Position numbers and translations under genes: made by a program
Assembly: GCA_041501225.1 (NCBI GenBank)
Contig: JBGQNR010000155.1
Location: 1 to 15,426, forward strand
Reading direction: 5' to 3'
From: JAFNAG01 sp041501225
GTDB taxonomy: Bacteria > Acidobacteriota > UBA6911
DNA length: 15,426 bases
Notes under the pieces: generated by a model
The model's input: only the letters and a program-made list of their open reading frames with translations
The model's database searches: none
Told to the model about the DNA's origin: nothing
In this document: positions 1 to 6,478 of the stretch, one piece after another
Position numbering within the stretch: the first letter of the stretch is position 1
How the letters are laid out: every line of letters starts with the position of its first letter

Positions 1-577
1 AGGACGCCACGACAGTCGAAATAACCTGCCTGGCTTGGGACGCTTTCCCAGGCACGTCCCCCCGCATGCGATCCCCGGCTTCCGATATGGTGCCATCTGT
101 TGACTTGCGACGTCTCTCCAGCCTGTGAGAGCGATCATTGCTCAATACGATGCTGCAGCACACTCTCCCGCACTGCCGTCTCGAGAAGATACAGCGCAAT
201 AGCTTCCGGTCACTTGGTTGGTTAGTCCGTAAACCGGAAAAGTAGTTGGCAACGGGAGCAGTCAGCTCATACTGCAGGTCACTTGTACAGTTTGCCCGAA
301 GGACGCCCATGTGGAGCGATCCAACGTCCCACGGGGCCGTTTCTGAGGCTCTCAGACTCGCCAATGAACGAAGCATCTATCCTTTCGATTGTCCGAAGCT
401 CTGAAGCTCTTGATTGTGGCTCCGGCGGCCACGGACTCGAATCCGATAAGTGTCCGCGCCGTGATTGGTAAGCTCAGACGTCTGCTTAGCTACACGGTGT
501 CACCTGAAGGTGTCACCCGCGTGAAACCGACAGTCTAAATTACTGGAGAAGCGTGAGTTAGAGGAACGGAAGATAAT
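1..577. other. Non-coding stretch with no recognised gene
   Basis: I see no convincing coding region in these 577 bases. The only sizeable open frame (plus strand, about 283-471) starts at TTG, lacks a ribosome site and has a low-complexity, unrecognisable product. Two secondary-structure signals stand out. One is a hairpin near 28-53, whose GCCTGG and CCAGGC arms enclose a second possible stem. The other is the hairpin of two GGTGTCACC copies at 496-517, listed separately. The stretch lies downstream of tRNA-Gln on the minus strand. It could include a 3' region of that transcript or the upstream region of a gene outside the window, but nothing decides this. Confidence 0.5.
496..517. repeat. 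Tandem GGTGTCACC palindromes forming a hairpin
   Basis: Two identical copies of the odd palindrome GGTG-T-CACC lie at 496-504 and 509-517, separated by TGAA. Together they can fold into an eight-pair stem with one T-T mismatch and a TGAA loop. No T-run follows on either strand, so a classical terminator is not supported. A third copy of the same 9-mer is at 805-813, on the other side of the tRNA-Gln gene. Binding sites for a dimeric regulator or an RNA-processing structure are both possible; neither is shown. Confidence 0.5.
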
Positions 578-651
578 TGGCTGGGAGACAGGGATTCGAA
601 CCCCGATCAAGTGGTCCAGAGCCACCCGTCCTACCGTTGAACGATCTCCCA
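578..651 (-). tRNA. tRNA-Gln (anticodon CUG)
   Basis: The minus strand folds into a complete 74-nt cloverleaf including an encoded CCA end (578-580). The acceptor stem TGGGAGA/TCTCCCA is fully paired and begins with U1-A72. The D arm is GTTC/GGAC, the anticodon stem GGTGG/CCACT encloses the loop CTCTGGA, giving anticodon CUG, and the T arm has the loop TTCGAAT. The discriminator base is G. U-rich loop identity and U1-A72 are typical of bacterial glutamine tRNAs. The gene lies 173 bases downstream of glnS on the same strand and has its own promoter, so it may be transcribed alone or by read-through from glnS. Confidence 0.95.
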
Positions 652-661
652 ACAGGTCCTA

Positions 662-690
662 ATCCTAGAAAAATCGCGATAAAATTGCAA
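662..690 (-). promoter_or_regulatory. Promoter of tRNA-Gln
   Basis: On the minus strand TTGCAA (685-690) and TAGGAT (662-667) are separated by exactly 17 bases, a good sigma70-type pair. Transcription would start near 655, only about four bases before the mature tRNA 5' end at 651. This suggests that tRNA-Gln can be expressed independently of glnS. Called by eye from consensus match and spacing. Confidence 0.6.
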
Positions 691-800
691 GCCCTGAGTG
701 AGGACAAGCGGCGATAAATGTCGAACTTTCCGTCCGCGGGATGGAAACGGACTGTATACGTACCCTGCGCAGCGCTGCCCCGGCCGTATTCCCATGCTCC

Positions 801-818
801 TCCGGGTGTCACCCCGGC
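801..818. repeat. GC-rich hairpin with a third GGTGTCACC copy, just after glnS
   Basis: A compact GC-rich palindrome sits about 7-24 bases beyond the glnS stop codon. Its core (805-813) is a third copy of GGTGTCACC, the 9-mer duplicated at 496-517. It could act as a weak or factor-dependent 3' stabiliser of the glnS message, but no T-run follows on the minus strand, so an intrinsic terminator is not supported. Confidence 0.4.
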
Positions 819-824
819 GGCAGT

Positions 825-2558
825 CTATTTTCCTCCGCTTTGATGGGCTTTCTGGATTTTGGCCCAGGTATCCTTCAGAGTTACGGTGCGATTTACGATC
901 AGCTTTCCAGGCGATGAATCGGGATCGACGCAAAAATAACCCAGCCGTTCAAATTGGTATCGGTCGCCACACCTGGCGGCGGCCATGGAGGGCTCTGCCC
1001 GGCATTCCGTGAGCACCTCAAGAGAATCGGGATTAAGGTGGGCTTTCCAGTCCTTGTCGTCGGTTTCATCGGTGGGATCCTCCACAGAAAACAGACGCTC
1101 GTATAGGCGCGCCTCGATCTCGACTGCGTGCGGCGCTGAGGTCCAGTGGATCGTGGCTTTGGCCTTCGGCACGTCGGTAGCATTCGGGTCCAGGGATTTC
1201 GAGTGATAAATGCAATGCACCTCCTCAACCTCGCCATTGTCGGTTTTCACTACGCCGGTGCAGGTTACCAGGTAGGAATAGCGTAAACGCACCGTGCGTC
1301 CGGGGGCCAGGCGATGATACTTAGGAGGAGGATTCTCGCTGAAGTCCTCGCGCTCAATATACAATTCACGGGAAAACGGCACCTTGCGCGTTCCTGCCGC
1401 AGGATCTTCGGGATTGTTGATTGCCTCCATATCCTCGCACTTGCCCTCCGCATAGTTGTCAATCACCAGTCGGAGTGGACGGAGCACGCACATCACCCGG
1501 GGAGCGCGCCGGTTCAGGTCCTCGCGCACGGTGTGTTCCAGCACGGCAACATCGATCACATTCTCTTTTTTGGCAACACCCACCCGGTCGCAAAAATCCC
1601 GAATCGATTCGGGCGTGTAGCCTCGACGCCGCAGTCCGCAGATGGTCGGCATGCGTGGATCATCCCAGCCCTGGACATATCTGCCTTCCACCAGTTCCAG
1701 CAGCTTGCGCTTGCTCATGACGGTGTAGTTGAGGTTGAGACGCGCAAACTCGATCTGTTGCGGGTGGCAGGGAACATCCAGGTTGTCCAGGAACCAATCG
1801 TAGAGCGGACGATGATCCTCGAATTCGAGAGTGCAGATCGAATGAGTGATGCCCTCGATGGCGTCCGATAAGCCATGGGCAAAGTCGTACATCGGGTAGA
1901 TGCACCAATCGTTGCCGGTGCGATGATGGGCCGCGTGGCGGATACGGTAGATCGTCGGATCCCGCATATTGAAGTTCGGGGAAGTCATGTCGATTTTTGC
2001 CCGCAGCACGTGGGCGCCGTCTGGAAATTGCCCGGCACGCATGTGCTGAAAGAGATCGAGATTCTCCTCCACCGTGCGGTTGCGGTATGGGCTCTCTTTG
2101 CCAGGATCGGTCAAGGTGCCACGATAGGTCCGGATCTCATCCGCGCTGAGGCTGTCCACGTAGGCCTTGCCGTTCTTGATGAGCTCGATCGCGTATTGGT
2201 ACAGCTGTTCGAAGTAATCGGAGGCATAGTAACGCCGGTTGCCCCAGTCAAATCCCAGCCAATGAACATCCTCCTGAATGGCGTCGACGTACTCCACCTC
2301 TTCCTTGGTCGGATTGGTGTCGTCGTAGCGCAGGTTGCAGGTGCCCCCGTATTGGGCGGCGATGCCGAAATTCAGGCAGATCGACTTGGCGTGCCCAATG
2401 TGCAGGTAGCCGTTCGGCTCCGGAGGAAAACGCGTGGCTACTCGCCCATCGTTTTTATCTGCCTTCCGGTCTGCTTCGATAATAGTGCGGATGAAGTCCA
2501 GAGATTGCCTGGCGGCTTCCTTCTCGTTCGGCTTGTTGCTGTCTTCGCGATGGTTCAT
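825..2558 (-). CDS. glnS: Glutaminyl-tRNA synthetase (GlnRS)
   Basis: Charges tRNA-Gln directly with glutamine using ATP, in the cytoplasm. The 577-residue product matches bacterial GlnRS closely in order and length (E. coli is about 554). The class I signature PPEPNGYLHIGH has HIGH at residues 53-56, followed by the GlnRS-type NLRYDDTNP stretch near 75-83. The KMSKS-equivalent VMSKR is at 280-284, and a C-terminal half of the size of the beta-barrel anticodon-binding region follows. NLRYDDTNP and the overall pattern separate it from GluRS. I chose ATG 2558 because an AAAGAGA/GGAAG purine tract precedes it; an in-frame TTG at 2588 would add ten residues unlike the family. It is divergent from the GH31 gene, and tRNA-Gln lies downstream on the same strand. 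A gatE-like gene at the far end of the window makes its presence notable. Confidence 0.96.
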   Translation of the reverse strand: MNHREDSNKPNEKEAARQSLDFIRTIIEADRKADKNDGRVATRFPPEPNGYLHIGHAKSICLNFGIAAQYGGTCNLRYDDTNPTKEEVEYVDAIQEDVHWLGFDWGNRRYYASDYFEQLYQYAIELIKNGKAYVDSLSADEIRTYRGTLTDPGKESPYRNRTVEENLDLFQHMRAGQFPDGAHVLRAKIDMTSPNFNMRDPTIYRIRHAAHHRTGNDWCIYPMYDFAHGLSDAIEGITHSICTLEFEDHRPLYDWFLDNLDVPCHPQQIEFARLNLNYTVMSKRKLLELVEGRYVQGWDDPRMPTICGLRRRGYTPESIRDFCDRVGVAKKENVIDVAVLEHTVREDLNRRAPRVMCVLRPLRLVIDNYAEGKCEDMEAINNPEDPAAGTRKVPFSRELYIEREDFSENPPPKYHRLAPGRTVRLRYSYLVTCTGVVKTDNGEVEEVHCIYHSKSLDPNATDVPKAKATIHWTSAPHAVEIEARLYERLFSVEDPTDETDDKDWKAHLNPDSLEVLTECRAEPSMAAARCGDRYQFERLGYFCVDPDSSPGKLIVNRTVTLKDTWAKIQKAHQSGGK

Positions 2559-2620
2559 TCTTCCAATCTCTTTCAAAATCCAGGGCAAGAGTGCGCATTC
2601 GGCAACGGCCGAATTCTTGG

Positions 2621-2629
2621 ATCATAGCA
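2621..2629 (-). promoter_or_regulatory. Extended -10 element upstream of glnS
   Basis: The minus strand reads TGC-TATGAT (TG at 2628-2629, hexamer 2621-2626), an extended -10 element. No convincing -35 box lies at the right distance, which is acceptable for extended -10 promoters. The start would be near 2614, giving a leader of roughly 56 bases before the ATG at 2558. Confidence 0.4.
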
Positions 2630-2775
2630 CATTCGAGGGGCAGTTCGGTCTCCATCAGGGGCTGCGAAATGCGCATGTTCCATGCGACCATAACGTATTT
2701 GCCCGACCTTTCGTGGCTGGGGACTCGATTTTCCGCTTGCGCAGGCAAAGATGGCGGGATAGAAATACCACACGC

Positions 2776-2781
2776 TATAAT
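2776..2781 (+). promoter_or_regulatory. Candidate -10 box of the GH31 gene
   Basis: A perfect TATAAT lies 41 bases upstream of the GH31 start codon, giving a predicted leader of about 35 bases containing the AAGGAG ribosome site. I see no good -35 box at 16-18 bases upstream, so an activator or an alternative arrangement may be involved, or the match may be chance. Confidence 0.4.
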
Positions 2782-2822
2782 CCATTCGCGAACACTCATC
2801 GAGCTAGCGAAGGAGTATCTGC

Positions 2823-5141
2823 ATGGTGTATCCCAAAAGATATCTTGTGATTGGCTTAATCTTTGTCGGTTTTCAGTTGTCGTGGGCGCAGTCATCCCAG
2901 CAGGCCGGACAGGCTCAACAGGCGCAGCCTCAGGGGCAACGTGGCGCAGGTGCGCGCCAGACCCCGCCACGCGGCCGCAGCATCACGCTTGGCGACATCA
3001 CGAACTTCGAGGTGAAGGATCGCGTGTTCAACATTGCTGCCGGGCCCGACCAGCTAAGGGTGATCTTCTATCGGGATGACATCTTCAGAATCTGGGTCGG
3101 GCCCGATGGTGAATTCACCGAGGCGCAGCCGGCGCCGGAAGACGCCCAGATCGTCGTTTTTAGAGGAATGCCAATCACGGTTTCGTGGCGCGACGCCGGC
3201 GAGTACTACCGGCTCGACAGCAAGGAATGCGTCCTGCGGGTTTATAAAAGGCCATTGCGCTTTGCCCTCTTTGACAAGGACAACACCGTGGTGGTTTGGC
3301 AGGAGACCCGTCCTCTAACCTATGGGCCTTCCACGGTGCAAACTCTGAGACGGGGTGAGAACGAAAATTTCTATGGCGGCGGTATGCAGAACGGCTACTT
3401 TTCCCACCGCGACACATCCATCAATATCCGGCTCAACACCCGCGGGTGGGGGGACGGGACCACGCCGAATCCTGCACCTTTCTACATGAGCACGACCGGT
3501 TACGGCGCCTTCCGCAACACCATGACACCCGGTAAATACGACTTTTTGTCGCCGCTCAGTCTGTCGCATGACGAACCACGGTTTGACTGCTACTATTTCT
3601 ACGGCCCTTCGCTCAAAAAAATTCTCGATGGTTATACTCTTGTCACCGGCCGCCCCTTTTTCCCGCCGCGCTGGGGACTCGAGTTCGGTGATGCGGACTG
3701 CTACAACAAAAAGGGCAAGACCCCTGACGTCATCAGCAAGGTGGCCGATGTGTACCGCAAGAACGATATGCCCGGTGGGTGGATCCTGCCCAACGACGGT
3801 TACGGCTGCGGGTATGTCGAGCTCGACACGACGATCCAGGAGCTATACAAGCGAGGTTTTTACACCGGGCTGTGGACGGAAAAAGGGCTCGATCGCATCG
3901 CCCAGGAAGTCAGCGTACTCGGCTCGCGCGTCATGAAACTGGATGTGGCCTGGGTCGGCCGCGGCTACCAGTTCGCGCTCAACGGCATGCGCGACGCCTA
4001 CGAAGGCATCGAGAAAAACAGCGACGCGCGCGGCTTCGTCTGGACGACATGCGCCTGGTCGGGCGCGCAACGCTATTCTACGATCTGGTCGGGAGATCAA
4101 TCGGGCAACTGGGAATACATCCGTTTCCACATCCCTACAGTGCTGGGAGCAGGTTTGTCAGGTTTCAACGCGGCCACGGGAGATGTCGACGGCATATTCG
4201 GCGGCGGCGCGCAAACCCAGGTCCGGGACCTGCAGTGGAAGTGCCTCACGCCGGTCTTAATGATCATCAGCGGCTGGTCGAAGCAGACCAATCTCATGAA
4301 GCAGCCGTGGATCTTCGGGGAACCCTTCACAAGCACAAACCGCAAGTACCTAAAGCTCAAAATGCGACTCACCCCGTACATCTATACCTACACGCGGGAG
4401 GCCTACGACACGGGTGTGCCGACGGTACGCGCCATGGTTCTCGAGTTCCCCGACGATCCTGTGAGCTGGTCGAAGCGGACGCAATACCAGTTCATGAGCG
4501 GTGAGTGGCTCCTGGTCGCACCCGTGTACGAGGACACAATCGTGCGCAACGATGTTTATCTGCCGGCAGGGAAGTGGATCGACTACTGGGACGGCACGGA
4601 ATTCAACGGGCCGCTGGTCCTGAACAACTATGCGGCGCCTCTCGACAAGCTGCCGATATTCGTCAAAGCCGGGGCGATCGTTCCCATGTATCCGGAAATG
4701 CTTCACGACCTCGAGAAGCCCAAGGATCCCGTGACCTTGGACGTCTATCCCTTCGGCAAGACGAACTTCAATCTCTATGAAGATGACGGCGTGACCCAGC
4801 AATACAAAACGGGTGCGTTTGCCAGAACACTGATCGAGGTGGAATCGCCGAAAGACCTCGACGTGCCCAAGGCGCAAATCACCGTCAAGGTCGGAATCGC
4901 CAAGGGAAAATACAAAGATATGCCCGCAAACCGGTCCTATCTCGTGGACGTCCATGTCCCGGCGAAACCGGCGGATGTGAAGCTGACCGAAAGGGAGCTG
5001 CCGGTTTTTGAGAAGAGAGCCGAATTTGATTCGGCTCCTGAAGGCTGGTTCTTCGATACGAGGGACCGGCGCGGAGTTCTGTACATCAAGACGAAACCGC
5101 AACCTCTGGCTGGCGGCTTTAGCATCAAGGTTACCATGTGA
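2823..5141 (+). CDS. Secreted glycoside hydrolase family 31 enzyme (alpha-glycosidase type)
   Basis: Probably cleaves an alpha-linked sugar (glucoside, xyloside or galactoside) outside the cytoplasm; the substrate cannot be read from the sequence. Residues 1-23 are a signal peptide ending in SWA-Q, followed by a Gln/Gly/Arg-rich low-complexity stretch to about residue 55. A beta-sandwich N-domain comes next, then the barrel. The likely nucleophile is D374 in VMKLDVAWVG and the likely acid/base is D425 in WSGDQSGNW, followed by the GxSGFNAATGDVDG stretch in place of the usual GxDIGGF. A C-terminal LYEDDG motif marks a DUF5110-type module. Length (772) is normal. ATG 2823 has AAGGAG (2810-2815) seven bases upstream. 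The nucleophile context lacks the canonical WxDMNE, so an unusual subfamily is likely. The DUF6526-like gene follows 84 bases later. Confidence 0.88.
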   Translation: MVYPKRYLVIGLIFVGFQLSWAQSSQQAGQAQQAQPQGQRGAGARQTPPRGRSITLGDITNFEVKDRVFNIAAGPDQLRVIFYRDDIFRIWVGPDGEFTEAQPAPEDAQIVVFRGMPITVSWRDAGEYYRLDSKECVLRVYKRPLRFALFDKDNTVVVWQETRPLTYGPSTVQTLRRGENENFYGGGMQNGYFSHRDTSINIRLNTRGWGDGTTPNPAPFYMSTTGYGAFRNTMTPGKYDFLSPLSLSHDEPRFDCYYFYGPSLKKILDGYTLVTGRPFFPPRWGLEFGDADCYNKKGKTPDVISKVADVYRKNDMPGGWILPNDGYGCGYVELDTTIQELYKRGFYTGLWTEKGLDRIAQEVSVLGSRVMKLDVAWVGRGYQFALNGMRDAYEGIEKNSDARGFVWTTCAWSGAQRYSTIWSGDQSGNWEYIRFHIPTVLGAGLSGFNAATGDVDGIFGGGAQTQVRDLQWKCLTPVLMIISGWSKQTNLMKQPWIFGEPFTSTNRKYLKLKMRLTPYIYTYTREAYDTGVPTVRAMVLEFPDDPVSWSKRTQYQFMSGEWLLVAPVYEDTIVRNDVYLPAGKWIDYWDGTEFNGPLVLNNYAAPLDKLPIFVKAGAIVPMYPEMLHDLEKPKDPVTLDVYPFGKTNFNLYEDDGVTQQYKTGAFARTLIEVESPKDLDVPKAQITVKVGIAKGKYKDMPANRSYLVDVHVPAKPADVKLTERELPVFEKRAEFDSAPEGWFFDTRDRRGVLYIKTKPQPLAGGFSIKVTM

Positions 5142-5225
5142 GATTGCGGCATCTTGTTGCAGCAATCCGGGAGGCCTTGCGGTTCCAGGCAGGGGGACTT
5201 TTTTCATCGTAAAGGAGCGGCCTCT

Positions 5226-5660
5226 ATGACAACTCAGACGTATGCCAATCACAGACGTTACGTTTTTATGTTCCACGGGGTGTTGTTTGGTCTTCTTGTG
5301 GTGACGCTCATCGGCTCTCTGGTCAACTTTTACCTGTCCCTTGGGGACCACCAGCGGATTTACAGTGCTTCACTGATTGTCGTGCTTACATTTTGCGTTC
5401 TGCTGCTGTTCTTCTTCTGCCGCATCTTCGCGTTGAAAGCGCAGGACCGCGCGATCCGCGCAGAAGAGAATCTGCGCCATTTTGCCCTGACCGGAAAACT
5501 CTTAGATCCCGGGCTCACGATGCGCCAGATCATTGGCCTCCGATTTGCATCGGATGGTGAATTTTTCGAACTAGCCCAGAGAGCGGTTCGGGAACACTTG
5601 TCGGAAGACGCAATCAAGCAGGCAATCAAAAACTGGCGCGCCGACACCTACAGAGTGTGA
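5226..5660 (+). CDS. Small two-helix membrane protein, DUF6526-like
   Basis: A 144-residue protein. A short polar start (TQTYANHRRYV) leads into two hydrophobic helices at about 12-38 and 46-68, then a roughly 75-residue charged, helical, presumably cytoplasmic tail. The Y-x-N-H-R-R-Y lead-in followed by two helices and a tail with an RQI-I-LRFASD-like motif resembles the uncharacterised DUF6526 family as I remember it; no function is known to me. ATG 5226 is chosen because AAAGGAG (5211-5217) sits eight bases upstream. An in-frame ATG at 5154 would add 24 residues without a ribosome site or family resemblance. It lies 84 bases after the GH31 gene and about 100 before tag, so co-transcription is possible but not required. 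Confidence 0.75.
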   Translation: MTTQTYANHRRYVFMFHGVLFGLLVVTLIGSLVNFYLSLGDHQRIYSASLIVVLTFCVLLLFFFCRIFALKAQDRAIRAEENLRHFALTGKLLDPGLTMRQIIGLRFASDGEFFELAQRAVREHLSEDAIKQAIKNWRADTYRV

Positions 5661-5760
5661 CAGCCCATGCGCCGGCGCTCAGAAGGTTGACTTGTTTAGC
5701 CCCATGCCCCGTCCGGCGGGCGGGATCTATTGACGGATTCAACGGTGCTTAGGGATGGTT

Positions 5761-6357
5761 ATGCTGAATTTCGACGGGAAGAGTCGATGCGCATGGCTGG
5801 GCAATGATGAGCTCATGCTGAAATATCACGATTGCGAGTGGGGAGTGCCGCTGCATGAGGATCAGAAACTGTTCGAATTCTTGATCCTTGAAGGGATGCA
5901 GGCCGGGTTGAGCTGGCGCACCATCTTGCACAAGCGCGAAAATTTCCGCACAGCCTTTCACAAGTTTGATCCTGCAAAAGTCGCTCTCTACGGAAATCGT
6001 GACTTGGAGCGGCTTCTTGCCGATGCCGGCATCATCCGCAACCGGTTGAAAATTATGGGCGCGATCAACAACGCCCAGCGGTTTCTCGAGGTGCGCGCAG
6101 AATTCGGCAGCTTCGACCGCTACATCTGGGAATTTGTCAACTTCAAGCCGATCTGCAACCGGTTCAGCAAGCTTACTGAATTACCTGCTCGAACTCCCTT
6201 ATCCGGCGAAATCAGTGACGACATGAAAAAGCGCGGCTTCAAGTTCGCCGGTTCAACGGTTATCTACGCGCACATGCAGGCTACCGGCATGGTCAATGAC
6301 CACATCGTCGGTTGCTTTCGGCGCAAAGAAGTGGGGATGAGAGGATCGGCATTGTAG
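5761..6357 (+). CDS. tag: DNA-3-methyladenine glycosylase I
   Basis: Base-excision repair enzyme that removes 3-methyladenine from alkylated DNA. The family is clear: CAWLG near the N-terminus, YHDCEWGVPLHED, then LEGMQAGLSW with the catalytic-site glutamate, and a C-terminal DHIVGC. The zinc-binding set of Tag is present: the Cys of CAW, the His of YHD, and the His and Cys of HxxxC. The length (198 residues from this start) is slightly longer than E. coli Tag. Two ATGs lie in frame at 5755 and 5761. AGGG (5751-5754) is six bases before the second and abuts the first, so 5761 is preferred. It faces the S9 peptidase gene, with an inverted repeat in the gap. No specific promoter could be assigned. 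Confidence 0.95.
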   Translation: MLNFDGKSRCAWLGNDELMLKYHDCEWGVPLHEDQKLFEFLILEGMQAGLSWRTILHKRENFRTAFHKFDPAKVALYGNRDLERLLADAGIIRNRLKIMGAINNAQRFLEVRAEFGSFDRYIWEFVNFKPICNRFSKLTELPARTPLSGEISDDMKKRGFKFAGSTVIYAHMQATGMVNDHIVGCFRRKEVGMRGSAL

Positions 6358-6381
6358 TCGTGAGGCAGGCACAGGGAAGGG

Positions 6382-6460
6382 AACCGCAAATGCACGCCAA
6401 TGAACGCGGATACATCTCCTGAGATCCGAATGTATCCACGTTCATCTGCGGATTTCGGTT
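6382..6460. repeat. Imperfect inverted repeat between convergent genes
   Basis: Two arms of about 30 bases (roughly 6382-6415 and 6430-6460) are inverted copies of each other. The inner 15 bases (6401-6415 against 6430-6444) match at 14 positions. The outer ends both read AACCG when taken in the same sense, with a few gaps between. The 14-base loop contains the small palindrome ATCTC-CT-GAGAT. The AACGCGGATA-type wording resembles dispersed intergenic repeats I associate with many bacterial genomes. It lies in the 121-base gap between the tag and S9 stop codons and may serve as a two-way transcript end, although no T-run follows. Confidence 0.6.
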
Positions 6461-6478
6461 TGAGTTTGACCCGATCCG

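Noticed and set aside
283..471. A 62-codon plus-strand frame in the left non-coding region
   Set aside because: It has a TTG start, no ribosome site, low complexity and no recognisable similarity.
425..475. tRNA-like wording (CGGACTCGAATCCG) resembling a T arm
   Set aside because: I could not pair an acceptor stem, D arm or anticodon arm around it, so it is not supported as a tRNA or tRNA remnant.
5144..5205. Possible terminator after the GH31 gene
   Set aside because: There is a stem with one mismatch at 5144-5165, but the nearest T-run (near 5199) is too far away to form a classical intrinsic terminator with it.
4350..5351. A 333-codon open frame on the minus strand
   Set aside because: It is antisense to the 3' half of the GH31 gene and the following gap, with no family resemblance and no ribosome site.
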